The notes below the pieces were generated by a model, which saw nothing but the letters and a program-made list of their open reading frames with translations, searched no databases and was not told the origin of the DNA. Below are positions 7,392-14,219 of a DNA stretch of 21,293 nucleotides, in pieces. A program made the position numbers and the translations under genes. How positions within the stretch are numbered: position 1 is the first letter of the stretch; each line of letters opens with the position of its first letter. The stretch is from Thermoactinomycetaceae bacterium (GTDB lineage: Bacteria; Bacillota; Bacilli; Thermoactinomycetales; Thermoactinomycetaceae): NCBI GenBank assembly GCA_025449475.1, contig JANWJM010000076.1:1-21293 (forward strand), in the 5' to 3' direction.

Positions 7392-8537
7392 GTGCTGTTG
7401 TTTAATCGAAAAATATGGATACTCAGTCTCTCCGTTTGCTTACTCACCGGCTGTTGGGAATTACGAGCGACAGAAAACATTTTTTACATTGATGCAATCG
7501 GTATCGATATGAAAGAGGACAACTATGTCGTTTACACACAATATGTCAACTTTGCGCAGGTGGCCAAAATGGAAGAACCTTCACCGGCTGTTGTACCCAT
7601 TCATCTTACGAAATCCTATGGACGCAACCTATTCGATGCTATGCATCATCTCTATAATTTGTCTCCTCGTCGAACTTCATTGGAACACGTAAAATCAATC
7701 ATGATATCTGAAAAAGCTCTCCAAAAAGTAGGGATCAATCCGGTCATCGAATTTACTGGACGCTTTTTCCACTGGCGAAGAACGATGTGGCTATTTGTCA
7801 CCAATCAACCGCTTGAAAAAGTTTTGTCAACAAATATTGCGCTAAATGAGGATCCAACAATGAATATATTAAGTGATCCGATCAGTCAATATAAACAATA
7901 TTCGAATATTAAACCGTTCCGTTTGTTTCAATTTGAAGCCAAATATTACGAACCGGGAGAAACCACCTATCTTCCCATCATCGGTTTATCCAATGCCTGG
8001 AAAGAGGAAGACAAGCCTTTGATACAACTAAAAAAAGAAGGCGCTGCTTTCTTTGCAAATCGTCGCTATATCGGGAAAATCCATCAGCATGATTTAAAAG
8101 GTTTAAAATGGTTAGATGAAGATCTGGTGCGTTCGGTTTTCGTTTCCAAGAAGAAGAATCAATTGCTGGCTAAAACAGTGTTAAACAGTCCCAAAATCAA
8201 GATTACACCGATTCTACGAAATGGAAAGATATTCTTTGAACTTGACTTAAAATATAGTGGAAATATCTTTCAAATGTTTCAAGATGTTTCTCTAGAAGAA
8301 ATCGAAAAATATGCAGAACAAGAATTGGCTAGGGAGATCATGCACACCTACAAAGTGGGGCTCAAAAAAGGAATTGATGTTTATGGTCTCTCGCATATCC
8401 TCTATCGCAAACATGTCCAAGCCTGGAAAAAACACCAAAAAAACGGATATATTCCGCTTGATGAATCTTCCTTGATTATCAAACCCGATATCGAGCTTCA
8501 ATCCGGTGGACAATGGAAAGTCAAAAAAGAAGATTAG
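7392..8537 (+). CDS. gerAC: Spore germinant receptor subunit C (GerAC-type lipoprotein)
   Basis: A 381-residue GerAC/Ger(x)C family lipoprotein, the outer-face subunit of the germinant receptor. The signal sequence ends in LLTGCW, with the lipidated Cys near residue 21; the family nearly always has Trp after that Cys. The opening of the mature part, ENIFYIDAIGIDM, corresponds to the conserved N-terminal strand. The conserved C-terminal segment is also present (EEIEKYAEQELAREIMHTY and the DVYGLSHILYRKH motif). The start is GTG 7392, preceded by AAAGGAG; no ATG fits. It starts 6 bases after the end of the A-subunit frame, so it belongs to the same operon and would still be translated despite the frameshift upstream. 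Confidence 0.93.
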   Translation: MLLFNRKIWILSLSVCLLTGCWELRATENIFYIDAIGIDMKEDNYVVYTQYVNFAQVAKMEEPSPAVVPIHLTKSYGRNLFDAMHHLYNLSPRRTSLEHVKSIMISEKALQKVGINPVIEFTGRFFHWRRTMWLFVTNQPLEKVLSTNIALNEDPTMNILSDPISQYKQYSNIKPFRLFQFEAKYYEPGETTYLPIIGLSNAWKEEDKPLIQLKKEGAAFFANRRYIGKIHQHDLKGLKWLDEDLVRSVFVSKKKNQLLAKTVLNSPKIKITPILRNGKIFFELDLKYSGNIFQMFQDVSLEEIEKYAEQELAREIMHTYKVGLKKGIDVYGLSHILYRKHVQAWKKHQKNGYIPLDESSLIIKPDIELQSGGQWKVKKED

Positions 8538-8609
8538 ATGGATCAGACCGTGATCGATTCAGGCAAAATACGAATCATCGCCTCTCAAAAAATAGTTCAT
8601 CGATTTATC

Positions 8610-8637
8610 ACTCTTCTATATGCATCTTCATAAGATA
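8610..8637 (+). promoter_or_regulatory. Sigma-K-like promoter
   Basis: AC at 8610-8611, 17 bases, then CATAAGATA (8629-8637). This matches the B. subtilis sigma-K pattern AC-N16/17-CATAnnnTA. The predicted start point lies around 8644-8645, just before the strong ribosome binding site of the next gene. It is a motif match only; such short patterns can arise by chance. Confidence 0.5.
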
Positions 8638-8665
8638 GTAGAAAATGCATGTAGGAGGTGATCTT

Positions 8666-9076
8666 CTGCTTTCCACATTATTAACGTACCTCTTTATCGA
8701 GAGGATATATGGAGTCACGATTCCTTTCATCGCCTATGTAGACGATTATAAAGTATTGTACGCAATCGGGAATATTTCAGGACCAAGTGACAACCCTGGA
8801 ACACCTGCTCCGGGAGAGTCCTTTATTACAGTCTACTTCCGTATCAACAATCTTATCGGCACTACAGTTGAACTCGAACTCCTCTCTCCTTGTCCAGGTC
8901 GAACCATCGATCCAACCCTGATTGGTGCAGAAGGAATTCCCATTAGTGAAATCTTAGGCGAGGGTGAACTTTTCGTTGTGCGAACCGGTCAAAAGATCAG
9001 AGTCAATCTCGCTGATTTAGCAGCGATTCAGAGATTTCGTTCCGATTCAATTGTCCCTGCTTGTCCTGTACCATAA
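8666..9076 (+). CDS. Unknown protein with apparent CTG start (136 aa)
   Basis: I do not recognise this family. An ATG at 8645 is in frame, but it lies before AGGAGGTGATC (8653-8663), an almost exact complement of the 16S rRNA 3' end. The codon at the right distance (7 bases) is CTG 8666, giving a start LLSTLLTYLF. The predicted sigma-K-like transcript would begin at about 8645, which also excludes the ATG unless the mRNA is leaderless. The protein opens with a hydrophobic stretch, then has a Gly/Pro/Ser loop (SGPSDNPGTPAPGE) and alternating strands such as FITVYFRINN and ELFVVRTGQKIRVNL, suggesting a small beta-sandwich. Two Cys sit in SPCPG and PACPVP, close to the C-terminal half. A terminator follows. 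A spore-layer structural role is a guess from context. Confidence 0.75.
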   Translation: MLSTLLTYLFIERIYGVTIPFIAYVDDYKVLYAIGNISGPSDNPGTPAPGESFITVYFRINNLIGTTVELELLSPCPGRTIDPTLIGAEGIPISEILGEGELFVVRTGQKIRVNLADLAAIQRFRSDSIVPACPVP

Positions 9077-9080
9077 TTCC

Positions 9081-9119
9081 AAAGACGCCATCCACTCGAA
9101 TAAGGATGGCGTCTTTTTT
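9081..9119 (+). terminator. Bidirectional terminator between the CTG-start gene and the glycosyltransferase
   Basis: The 11-base stem AGACGCCATCC (9083-9093) pairs with GGATGGCGTCT (9104-9114), followed by six T on plus. On minus it is followed by only three T, so it is stronger for the plus-strand gene. The T-run overlaps the stop codon of the minus-strand glycosyltransferase. Confidence 0.92.
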
Positions 9120-9996
9120 AAAAGGGAATGCCAAATTGATCCATAAACCAATCATCGTCATATTTTCTTAAAGCCTTATATTTATTTCTCATTTCAAGAA
9201 CACCGCTTTGCAGCACCTTTTGTTCAATCGTTTTCGGAGTTGCCGAGTTGAGCAGTTCTCGACATTTTTCAATCCGTTCTTCCTTAAAGTGTAAATAAGA
9301 CATTCTTAATAGATTATAATCGATCTCCTCGCTCAAATAAGGATAAGGAGGAGAAGAAGTTCGAAAGAAATGGAGAATTTTTACTTTTGGCTGAATCCAA
9401 CACTTATACCCCCACAACCATAGTTTGAGGGACATTTCCTGATCCTCATATCCCCATCCACGGAATTGATCATCAAATCCTTCCACGTGATTGAAAACCT
9501 CTCTGGGAATGGCTAAACATCCTCCTGCTAAAAAGGGAGATGGAAAAGGCATCGGTAAGCCCGCATTCCACTGAATTGATAAATTTTCCCCCCACGTATA
9601 CCCAAAACCCATCCTATTTGGATTTTGAACATCCGCGATACATGGATTGATCGCATCCGCGATCCCTTGTTGAAGAGGCTCGATCAAACGATCCATCCAA
9701 TTATCCTCAAAGACTAAATGAGCATCACAAAAAATCAAATAATCGCCTTGTGCTAGTCTAGCTCCTGTATTCCGCGCTTTCGAAATTCCTCTTTCTTTCT
9801 CGCGGGCTAACTGTATCTGGTCATGAGAATTTGAAGACAAAAAATCGCAACAACCATCCTCAGAACCATTATCTACGACGATTACCTCAAATGGTAATGT
9901 CGTTTTCGCATGTAACAGCGAATCCAACGTTTTTCGAATCCATAACCCTTCATTTTTTACAGGGATGATCACCGAAACCTCGGGCTTCCGTTTCAA
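9118..9996 (-). CDS. Family 2 glycosyltransferase, GalNAc-transferase-like C-terminus
   Basis: A 292-residue GT2 enzyme (GT-A fold) that transfers a sugar from a nucleotide-sugar donor. Seen in order: VSVIIPVKNEGLWIRKTLDSLL (strand and helix of the nucleotide site), VIVVDNGSEDG, ARNTGARLAQGDYLIFCDAHLVF with the metal-binding D-A-H variant of DxD/DxH as in polypeptide GalNAc transferases, and GFDDQFRGWGYEDQEMSLKLW, the acceptor/catalytic motif of that group. No membrane segment is present, so it is cytosolic. The start is TTG 9996, preceded by GGGAGG; no ATG fits. It diverges from the three-gene glycan operon and probably acts with it. A sigma-K-like promoter precedes it. The acceptor is unknown; a spore surface glycan or glycoprotein is a reasonable inference. 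Confidence 0.92.
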   Translation of the reverse strand: MKRKPEVSVIIPVKNEGLWIRKTLDSLLHAKTTLPFEVIVVDNGSEDGCCDFLSSNSHDQIQLAREKERGISKARNTGARLAQGDYLIFCDAHLVFEDNWMDRLIEPLQQGIADAINPCIADVQNPNRMGFGYTWGENLSIQWNAGLPMPFPSPFLAGGCLAIPREVFNHVEGFDDQFRGWGYEDQEMSLKLWLWGYKCWIQPKVKILHFFRTSSPPYPYLSEEIDYNLLRMSYLHFKEERIEKCRELLNSATPKTIEQKVLQSGVLEMRNKYKALRKYDDDWFMDQFGIPF

Positions 9997-10029
9997 TGGA
10001 TTATCCTCCCTCTGTAAAAACAGTTTTTC

Positions 10030-10056
10030 TATTCTATGAATTTTTATGGTTCTGGT
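10030..10056 (-). promoter_or_regulatory. Sigma-K-like promoter of the GT2 gene
   Basis: On the minus strand AC, then 16 bases, then CATAGAATA match the sigma-K pattern AC-N16-CATAnnnTA exactly at the fixed positions. The predicted start point is near 10022, about 25 bases before the TTG start. I see no equally good site for the divergent operon: its CATAAAATG at 10108 lacks the AC element. Confidence 0.5.
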
Positions 10057-10148
10057 TGCCCTATTTTCAAAAAAACATCAAGCGCCTTTCCATTTTTTCG
10101 CTCCCTTCATAAAATGACTTAGATGAAGGACGAAGGAGGTGCTCCAAT

Positions 10149-11084
10149 CTGAAATATAAGATTCTCATCACAACAGGCGACTATCAAAACTATCTTCATA
10201 AAAGCTTCTATTATTTTATCGAAGAACTTTCCCGATTTGCTGAGCTATGGATCTGGCATGAACCAGGAAAGATCCATGACATTATAGAAAAGCTGGGGAT
10301 GACCCCCGACTTTATCTTGATCAACGAGTATGGCGAGACCAATTCTCCTTTAATCACAGGTTTGGACAGACTAACAATTCCATACAGCGTCTATTTACAC
10401 GATTTACATTATCAAATCGAGAAACGAAGACAACGATTGCAACATGCCAATCCCCAATATATTTTCTCCTATTATCGTGATCGATTTTTTGACTATTTTC
10501 CGGAATTTCGAGATCGACTTATCTGGTTACCTCATCATGCCAATCTCCAGATCTTTCGAGATTATGGTGAAAAGAAGTGGATTGATGCTCTCCTCATGGG
10601 AAGTATCCATCCACATATCTATCCACTTCGAACCAAAATTTTGAAAACCCTCCGATGTCGTAAAGGTTTTGTTTTTCACCCTCACCCTGGATATCGAAAC
10701 TTTCACCCCAAAGAAAATGCACTGGTTGGTGAGCGTTATGCCAAGGAGATCAATCGAGCAAAACTCTTTCTCACTTGTGATTCAAAATTTCATTATCCGA
10801 TTAATAAGTATTTTGAAGTATTGGCATGTAAAACCCTTCTCCTTGCACCTACCTCTCCGGAATTAGAAGATCTAGGATTTATTCCAAACCAACATTTTGT
10901 TCCCATCACTTTCGATGATTTCCAAGAGAAGATCGACTACTACTTACAGCAGGATGCAGAAAGAGAAAGAATTGCACAAGCAGGTTTTGAGATGGTGCGA
11001 GCAAAACACTCAACCGAAAAAAGGGTAAAACAATTTCTTCATTTTGTCGATGCAATCTTAAGAAAAGAAAGGAGGATCCAGTGA
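10149..11084 (+). CDS. CgeB-like glycosyltransferase (GT-B type) with CTG start
   Basis: The first ATG in frame (10299) would remove 50 residues that clearly belong to the protein. The frame upstream reads KYKILITTGDYQNYLHKSFYYF, the first Rossmann strand of this family, and is closed by a stop at 10110. Between that stop and 10299 there is no ATG, GTG or TTG. CTG 10149 sits 9 bases after AAGGAGGTG, so CTG is the likely start, giving 311 residues. The C-terminal half has NRAKLFLTCDSKFHYPINKYFEVLACKTLLLAP, the donor-binding region typical of CgeB/DUF3880-type spore-maturation glycosyltransferases. B. subtilis CgeB is made under sigma-K and modifies the spore crust. The next gene starts one base after the stop, so this is the first gene of an operon. 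Confidence 0.88.
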   Translation: MKYKILITTGDYQNYLHKSFYYFIEELSRFAELWIWHEPGKIHDIIEKLGMTPDFILINEYGETNSPLITGLDRLTIPYSVYLHDLHYQIEKRRQRLQHANPQYIFSYYRDRFFDYFPEFRDRLIWLPHHANLQIFRDYGEKKWIDALLMGSIHPHIYPLRTKILKTLRCRKGFVFHPHPGYRNFHPKENALVGERYAKEINRAKLFLTCDSKFHYPINKYFEVLACKTLLLAPTSPELEDLGFIPNQHFVPITFDDFQEKIDYYLQQDAERERIAQAGFEMVRAKHSTEKRVKQFLHFVDAILRKERRIQ

Positions 11085-11085
11085 T

Positions 11086-11853
11086 TTGAAGTCTATTCTA
11101 TTAACCAGTGGTCAATTGATGGATCGGATTTTGTATTCATTGCGGCATAAAAATCCTTGTTCCATTGTCTCTGTTGGACAAACCGAAGCCTTTGTAATGG
11201 CTCAATATAAGATTTATTCCGAAAAAGAGATCCTTAACCATGGAGAAGCAAAAAGAGCGAATCGAGGGGTTAAAGAAGGTTTTAATCATCGAGGAATACG
11301 ATTCCCCAACCTTAAAGCGCGCAATGAGACTGTCGAAGCTGTTCGTAATGCGCACATCGTCGGCTATAACACAATTGTTAAAACGGGGAAAGAACTCGCT
11401 GATAAAGTCTTTTCTGCATATCGTCTTCATCCACCTTATATGTTTGAAGCCAATATTCGGCGAGTGATTATGTTTTCACAAGAGGAAAAGTTCAAAGAAA
11501 TGCTACGAGGACGCAAAATATTGCTTATCGGTTCCTTAGCTGAAAAAGCCAAACATGCGTTGGAAAAGAATCTTCAAAATGAACTCGCTTTTAAAATTAC
11601 AGGAGCCATTCCTATTTATGAATATGAAGAGATTCCCGATGTCAAAAAGCAAATTCTCTATCATCCCGATTTTGATCTATGCCTATTAGCAGCAGGTGTA
11701 AATGCTGTAATCTTATCTACCTTCATCGCCCAAAAATGCAAAAAAGTAGCGTTTGACATTGGTTGGGGGATGAAAAGCCTCATCACCGGAAAAATTGTCG
11801 AAGATATGTGGCTAAACTCACGGATTGGTTTGGATCGAATTATGCGCATGTGA
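11086..11853 (+). CDS. GT-D-fold glycosyltransferase-like protein
   Basis: A 255-residue protein starting at TTG 11086, after GAAAGGAGG and one base past the stop of the CgeB-like gene. The region SIVSVGQTEAFVMAQYKIYSEKEIL (about residues 24-48) aligns with the nucleotide-sugar site of the GT-D (DUF1792-type) glycosyltransferases, where the usual motif is Gly-Asp-Gly-Glu. Here it is Gly-Gln-Thr-Glu, so the first acidic residue of the DxE motif is replaced. Later, RGRKILLIGSLAEKAK and DFDLCLLAAGVNAVIL form two Rossmann-like strands with Gly turns, again as in that family. There is no signal or membrane segment. It may act with the flanking enzymes on the same glycan; whether it is catalytic is uncertain. 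Confidence 0.75.
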   Translation: MKSILLTSGQLMDRILYSLRHKNPCSIVSVGQTEAFVMAQYKIYSEKEILNHGEAKRANRGVKEGFNHRGIRFPNLKARNETVEAVRNAHIVGYNTIVKTGKELADKVFSAYRLHPPYMFEANIRRVIMFSQEEKFKEMLRGRKILLIGSLAEKAKHALEKNLQNELAFKITGAIPIYEYEEIPDVKKQILYHPDFDLCLLAAGVNAVILSTFIAQKCKKVAFDIGWGMKSLITGKIVEDMWLNSRIGLDRIMRM

Positions 11854-11875
11854 AGGAGAAAGGAGTGATTCAGAA

Positions 11876-12949
11876 ATGAAAATCCTCTATCTCGCTTGGT
11901 TGGGTTCCAATAATCTAGGCGATGTATATATGTGGGAAATCTTTCGGAAATTGAGCCTTCAATACTTGGATCAACAGCGATTTGAAGTCATTCCCTCCTT
12001 ACCCCATATCGATCTCAGTGATCTCGACCCGTATGATCTTATTGTCTTAGGCGGTGGTTCCATTATACACCCTAAGTATATCCGCATCTTGCATCAAGCT
12101 CTTCAATTAAAAAAGCACGTAATGATTTGGGGAAGTGGCATTGATAGTCTCGATAAAGAATATATGAATCATTACCATGGAAGATCGAACTCCATTCCAC
12201 CCCTGTTTTCAACAGAGATCCAAGCAAAACTGAAAACCATTCTCCACCAATCCATTTATACAGGGGTTCGTGGTCCATTGACTTATCATCTTCTTCGCGA
12301 AATGAATCTACCCGTTGCACACGTTGAGCAAAGCCTTGACCCCGGTCTATTGGTAGAGCCAACACAAACCCAGCCGGTCTCTCCCCAAAAAGAACTCAAA
12401 GGAAAATGGCTCGCTTTAAATTGGGGCACATCTTATAATAAAATTTTTGGCGGTAGCGAGATTCGCGTGGAAAATCAACTGGTTAAAGCGATCCGACATT
12501 TGATCCAAAAAGGTTATCACATCTACCTATACACCGTTTGGTGGCGAGACCGCAAACCGGCTCAACGCTTATATGAAAAAATCGGCGACAAACGACATGT
12601 ATACTTTGACCCAAACATCTATCACTATCTAGAGTTAATCGAAATTTTAAAACAGTGCCAGCTTACGATCAACCTGAAATTGCATGCCAATGTCTTATCA
12701 GCTGTTGCAAAAGTCCCCTTTATCGCGCTTGGATATCGAATCAAGGTCTTCGATTTTGCTCTCTCACTCGGCTTACAGAATCTTGTTCTGTTTACGGATG
12801 ACCCGCGGTTAAGCGATAAGATAGTCCGCATGACTTCTAAAAAGAGCGCTTACCAAAAAATCTTACACACGCAAATGGCACAATATCTTCCTATTGCCCT
12901 GCGAAATCTTACGAAACCCTTTCAAATCATTCGAAAAATCAATAAATAA
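11876..12949 (+). CDS. Polysaccharide pyruvyl transferase family protein
   Basis: A 357-residue member of the PS_pyruv_trans family (CsaB/EpsO-like), which adds a pyruvyl ketal from phosphoenolpyruvate to surface glycans. It opens with MKILYLAWLGSNNLGDVYMW, the family's phosphate-loop-like N-terminus with the N-x-G-D motif, followed by DLIVLGGGSIIHPKYI and VMIWGSGIDSL. The C-terminal half contains the family's LKLHANVLSAVAKVPFIALGY motif. An upstream in-frame start at 11825 exists, but ATG 11876 has GGAG plus AGGAGTG before it and gives the canonical N-terminus. It is the last gene of the three-gene operon, 22 bases after the GT-D gene. Pyruvylated glycans often anchor S-layer-type proteins; that role is inferred. 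Confidence 0.9.
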   Translation: MKILYLAWLGSNNLGDVYMWEIFRKLSLQYLDQQRFEVIPSLPHIDLSDLDPYDLIVLGGGSIIHPKYIRILHQALQLKKHVMIWGSGIDSLDKEYMNHYHGRSNSIPPLFSTEIQAKLKTILHQSIYTGVRGPLTYHLLREMNLPVAHVEQSLDPGLLVEPTQTQPVSPQKELKGKWLALNWGTSYNKIFGGSEIRVENQLVKAIRHLIQKGYHIYLYTVWWRDRKPAQRLYEKIGDKRHVYFDPNIYHYLELIEILKQCQLTINLKLHANVLSAVAKVPFIALGYRIKVFDFALSLGLQNLVLFTDDPRLSDKIVRMTSKKSAYQKILHTQMAQYLPIALRNLTKPFQIIRKINK

Positions 12950-12956
12950 ACCAGAC

Positions 12957-13015
12957 CGCGAATGCCCTACCTGTTCTCCCTTGTGCATAAAGGAGATCTG
13001 GTAGGCAAATTCGCG
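12957..13015. other. Long imperfect hairpin between convergent genes
   Basis: CGCGAATGCCCTACC (12957-12971) pairs with GGTAGGCAAATTCGCG (13000-13015) with one small bulge and a mismatch. An inner stem TCTCCCTT / AAAGGAGA closes on a 6-base loop. There is no adjacent T-run on plus; the nearest, seven T, is 35 bases further on. It may act as a weak or processing-type terminator after the pyruvyl transferase. Confidence 0.5.
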
Positions 13016-13059
13016 TCCGCGAATGGATGCATGATATTGAAACAAGTCTTTTTTTCTTC

Positions 13060-13899
13060 TTAAACGCTTTTGAGCAAATGATTGCGTATAAAATGTGCAA
13101 CACCGAAATCATCGTTGTTTGGAACGACGACTTGTGCAGACTCTTTCACCCGGGGATCGCCATTTTCCATTGCAGCAAAAAAACCCGCTGTTTGCGACAT
13201 GGGCAAATCATTTAATTGATCGCCAATGGCTGCCACTTCATCAGTGGAGATATTTAATTGTCTACATAACTGGATCATGGCTTCTCCTTTGGTAGAAGTA
13301 ATGGGAAAGATTTGCGCAATCTCTTCCATCCACAAGTGAATTTGAAAGTTTTTCGATTGCGTCTTACACCATTCGTGAAACATAGGAATGACTTTTGAAT
13401 CTTTGACAAGCGCAAACATACAAATCATGGAAGCTGCATCCATGATCGCTTCGAAAGAAGGTACTGCCACAAATTGATAGTGCCAATCTGCAGCATAACG
13501 TCTAATCAATGGATTGTCGGTCACGCCATAAATCCGATAATCTTCGGCTCGCGGATCATAGCCAAACACAAAATTATCAATCTGATCACTCAGATCTCTA
13601 CAATGTTGCACGATGGTATCGACTTGTTGCCAGGTCAAGCTAGAGATAACCTGCTTTTTCCCGCTTCGTGGATCATATAGAATCGCCCCATCTGATAGAA
13701 TGACAGGGATATCAATCTTTAACCGATTAATCATCTCGATCGTATGAGGGAAATTTCTGCCCGTAGCAAGGGTGAATCGTCCACCGGCTTGTCGATATTC
13801 CTCAATACTTCGAATCGTTTCCTCCTCCAGCTTATGTTTACCCGATATCAGTGTTCCATCGATATCAGAAACAAGTAGACGATATTTGAGTTGAGTCAT
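13060..13899 (-). CDS. Cof-type HAD-superfamily hydrolase (sugar/flavin phosphatase type)
   Basis: A 279-residue HAD phosphatase with the C2B cap of the Cof family. Motif 1 is VSDIDGTLI (catalytic Asp pair near residues 11-15), motif 2 is in LATGRN, motif 3 is the Lys in the STKGEAM segment, and motif 4 is AIGDQLNDLPM. Members dephosphorylate small phosphorylated metabolites such as sugar phosphates, FMN or pyridoxal phosphate; the substrate cannot be told here. The frame is open to 13935, but those 12 extra residues are encoded by the purine-rich ribosome binding region (AGAGGAG), so ATG 13899 is preferred. The C-terminal end is short but complete. A TATACT (13956-13961, minus strand) upstream could be its -10. 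It stands alone. Confidence 0.92.
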   Translation of the reverse strand: MTQLKYRLLVSDIDGTLISGKHKLEEETIRSIEEYRQAGGRFTLATGRNFPHTIEMINRLKIDIPVILSDGAILYDPRSGKKQVISSLTWQQVDTIVQHCRDLSDQIDNFVFGYDPRAEDYRIYGVTDNPLIRRYAADWHYQFVAVPSFEAIMDAASMICMFALVKDSKVIPMFHEWCKTQSKNFQIHLWMEEIAQIFPITSTKGEAMIQLCRQLNISTDEVAAIGDQLNDLPMSQTAGFFAAMENGDPRVKESAQVVVPNNDDFGVAHFIRNHLLKSV

Positions 13900-14115
13900 C
13901 TTCTCCTCTTTCTCCTCTCTACGTATTGGCAACATTGGATCAGCATTAAATTACAAGTATAACTCTTTTCACCGCGAAAGTACACGATTTGCCGAGATGA
14001 TTTAATTCAAAGATCACAGAACTCCCTTCCTAATCTTATTAAAAGATCCATTCCATCAGAAGGATTATTGATTTATCATCAATGGAGATTTCGTACCCTT
14101 TTTTCTCTTATTATC

Positions 14116-14124
14116 TGCTATAAT
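14116..14124 (+). promoter_or_regulatory. Extended -10 promoter of the surface-protein gene
   Basis: TGCTATAAT is a perfect extended -10 (TGn-TATAAT), 95 bases before ATG 14220. The -35 position holds only a T-rich stretch. A small inverted repeat (ATTGAT 14067-14072 with ATCAAT 14078-14083) lies just upstream. I see no gene in the 320 bases between 13900 and 14219. Confidence 0.6.
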
Positions 14125-14219
14125 TGCTATGAAATAAAGTAAAGTCGCAATTCAACTTAATGTACATGTTGCAATCACTCATCAAAGCAACCATCTCACT
14201 CATCAAAAGGGGGTTGGTT

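Noticed and set aside
13900..13935. N-terminal extension of the HAD hydrolase
   Set aside because: The extra residues are the translated ribosome binding region (Glu/Lys-rich), upstream of a normal HAD start.
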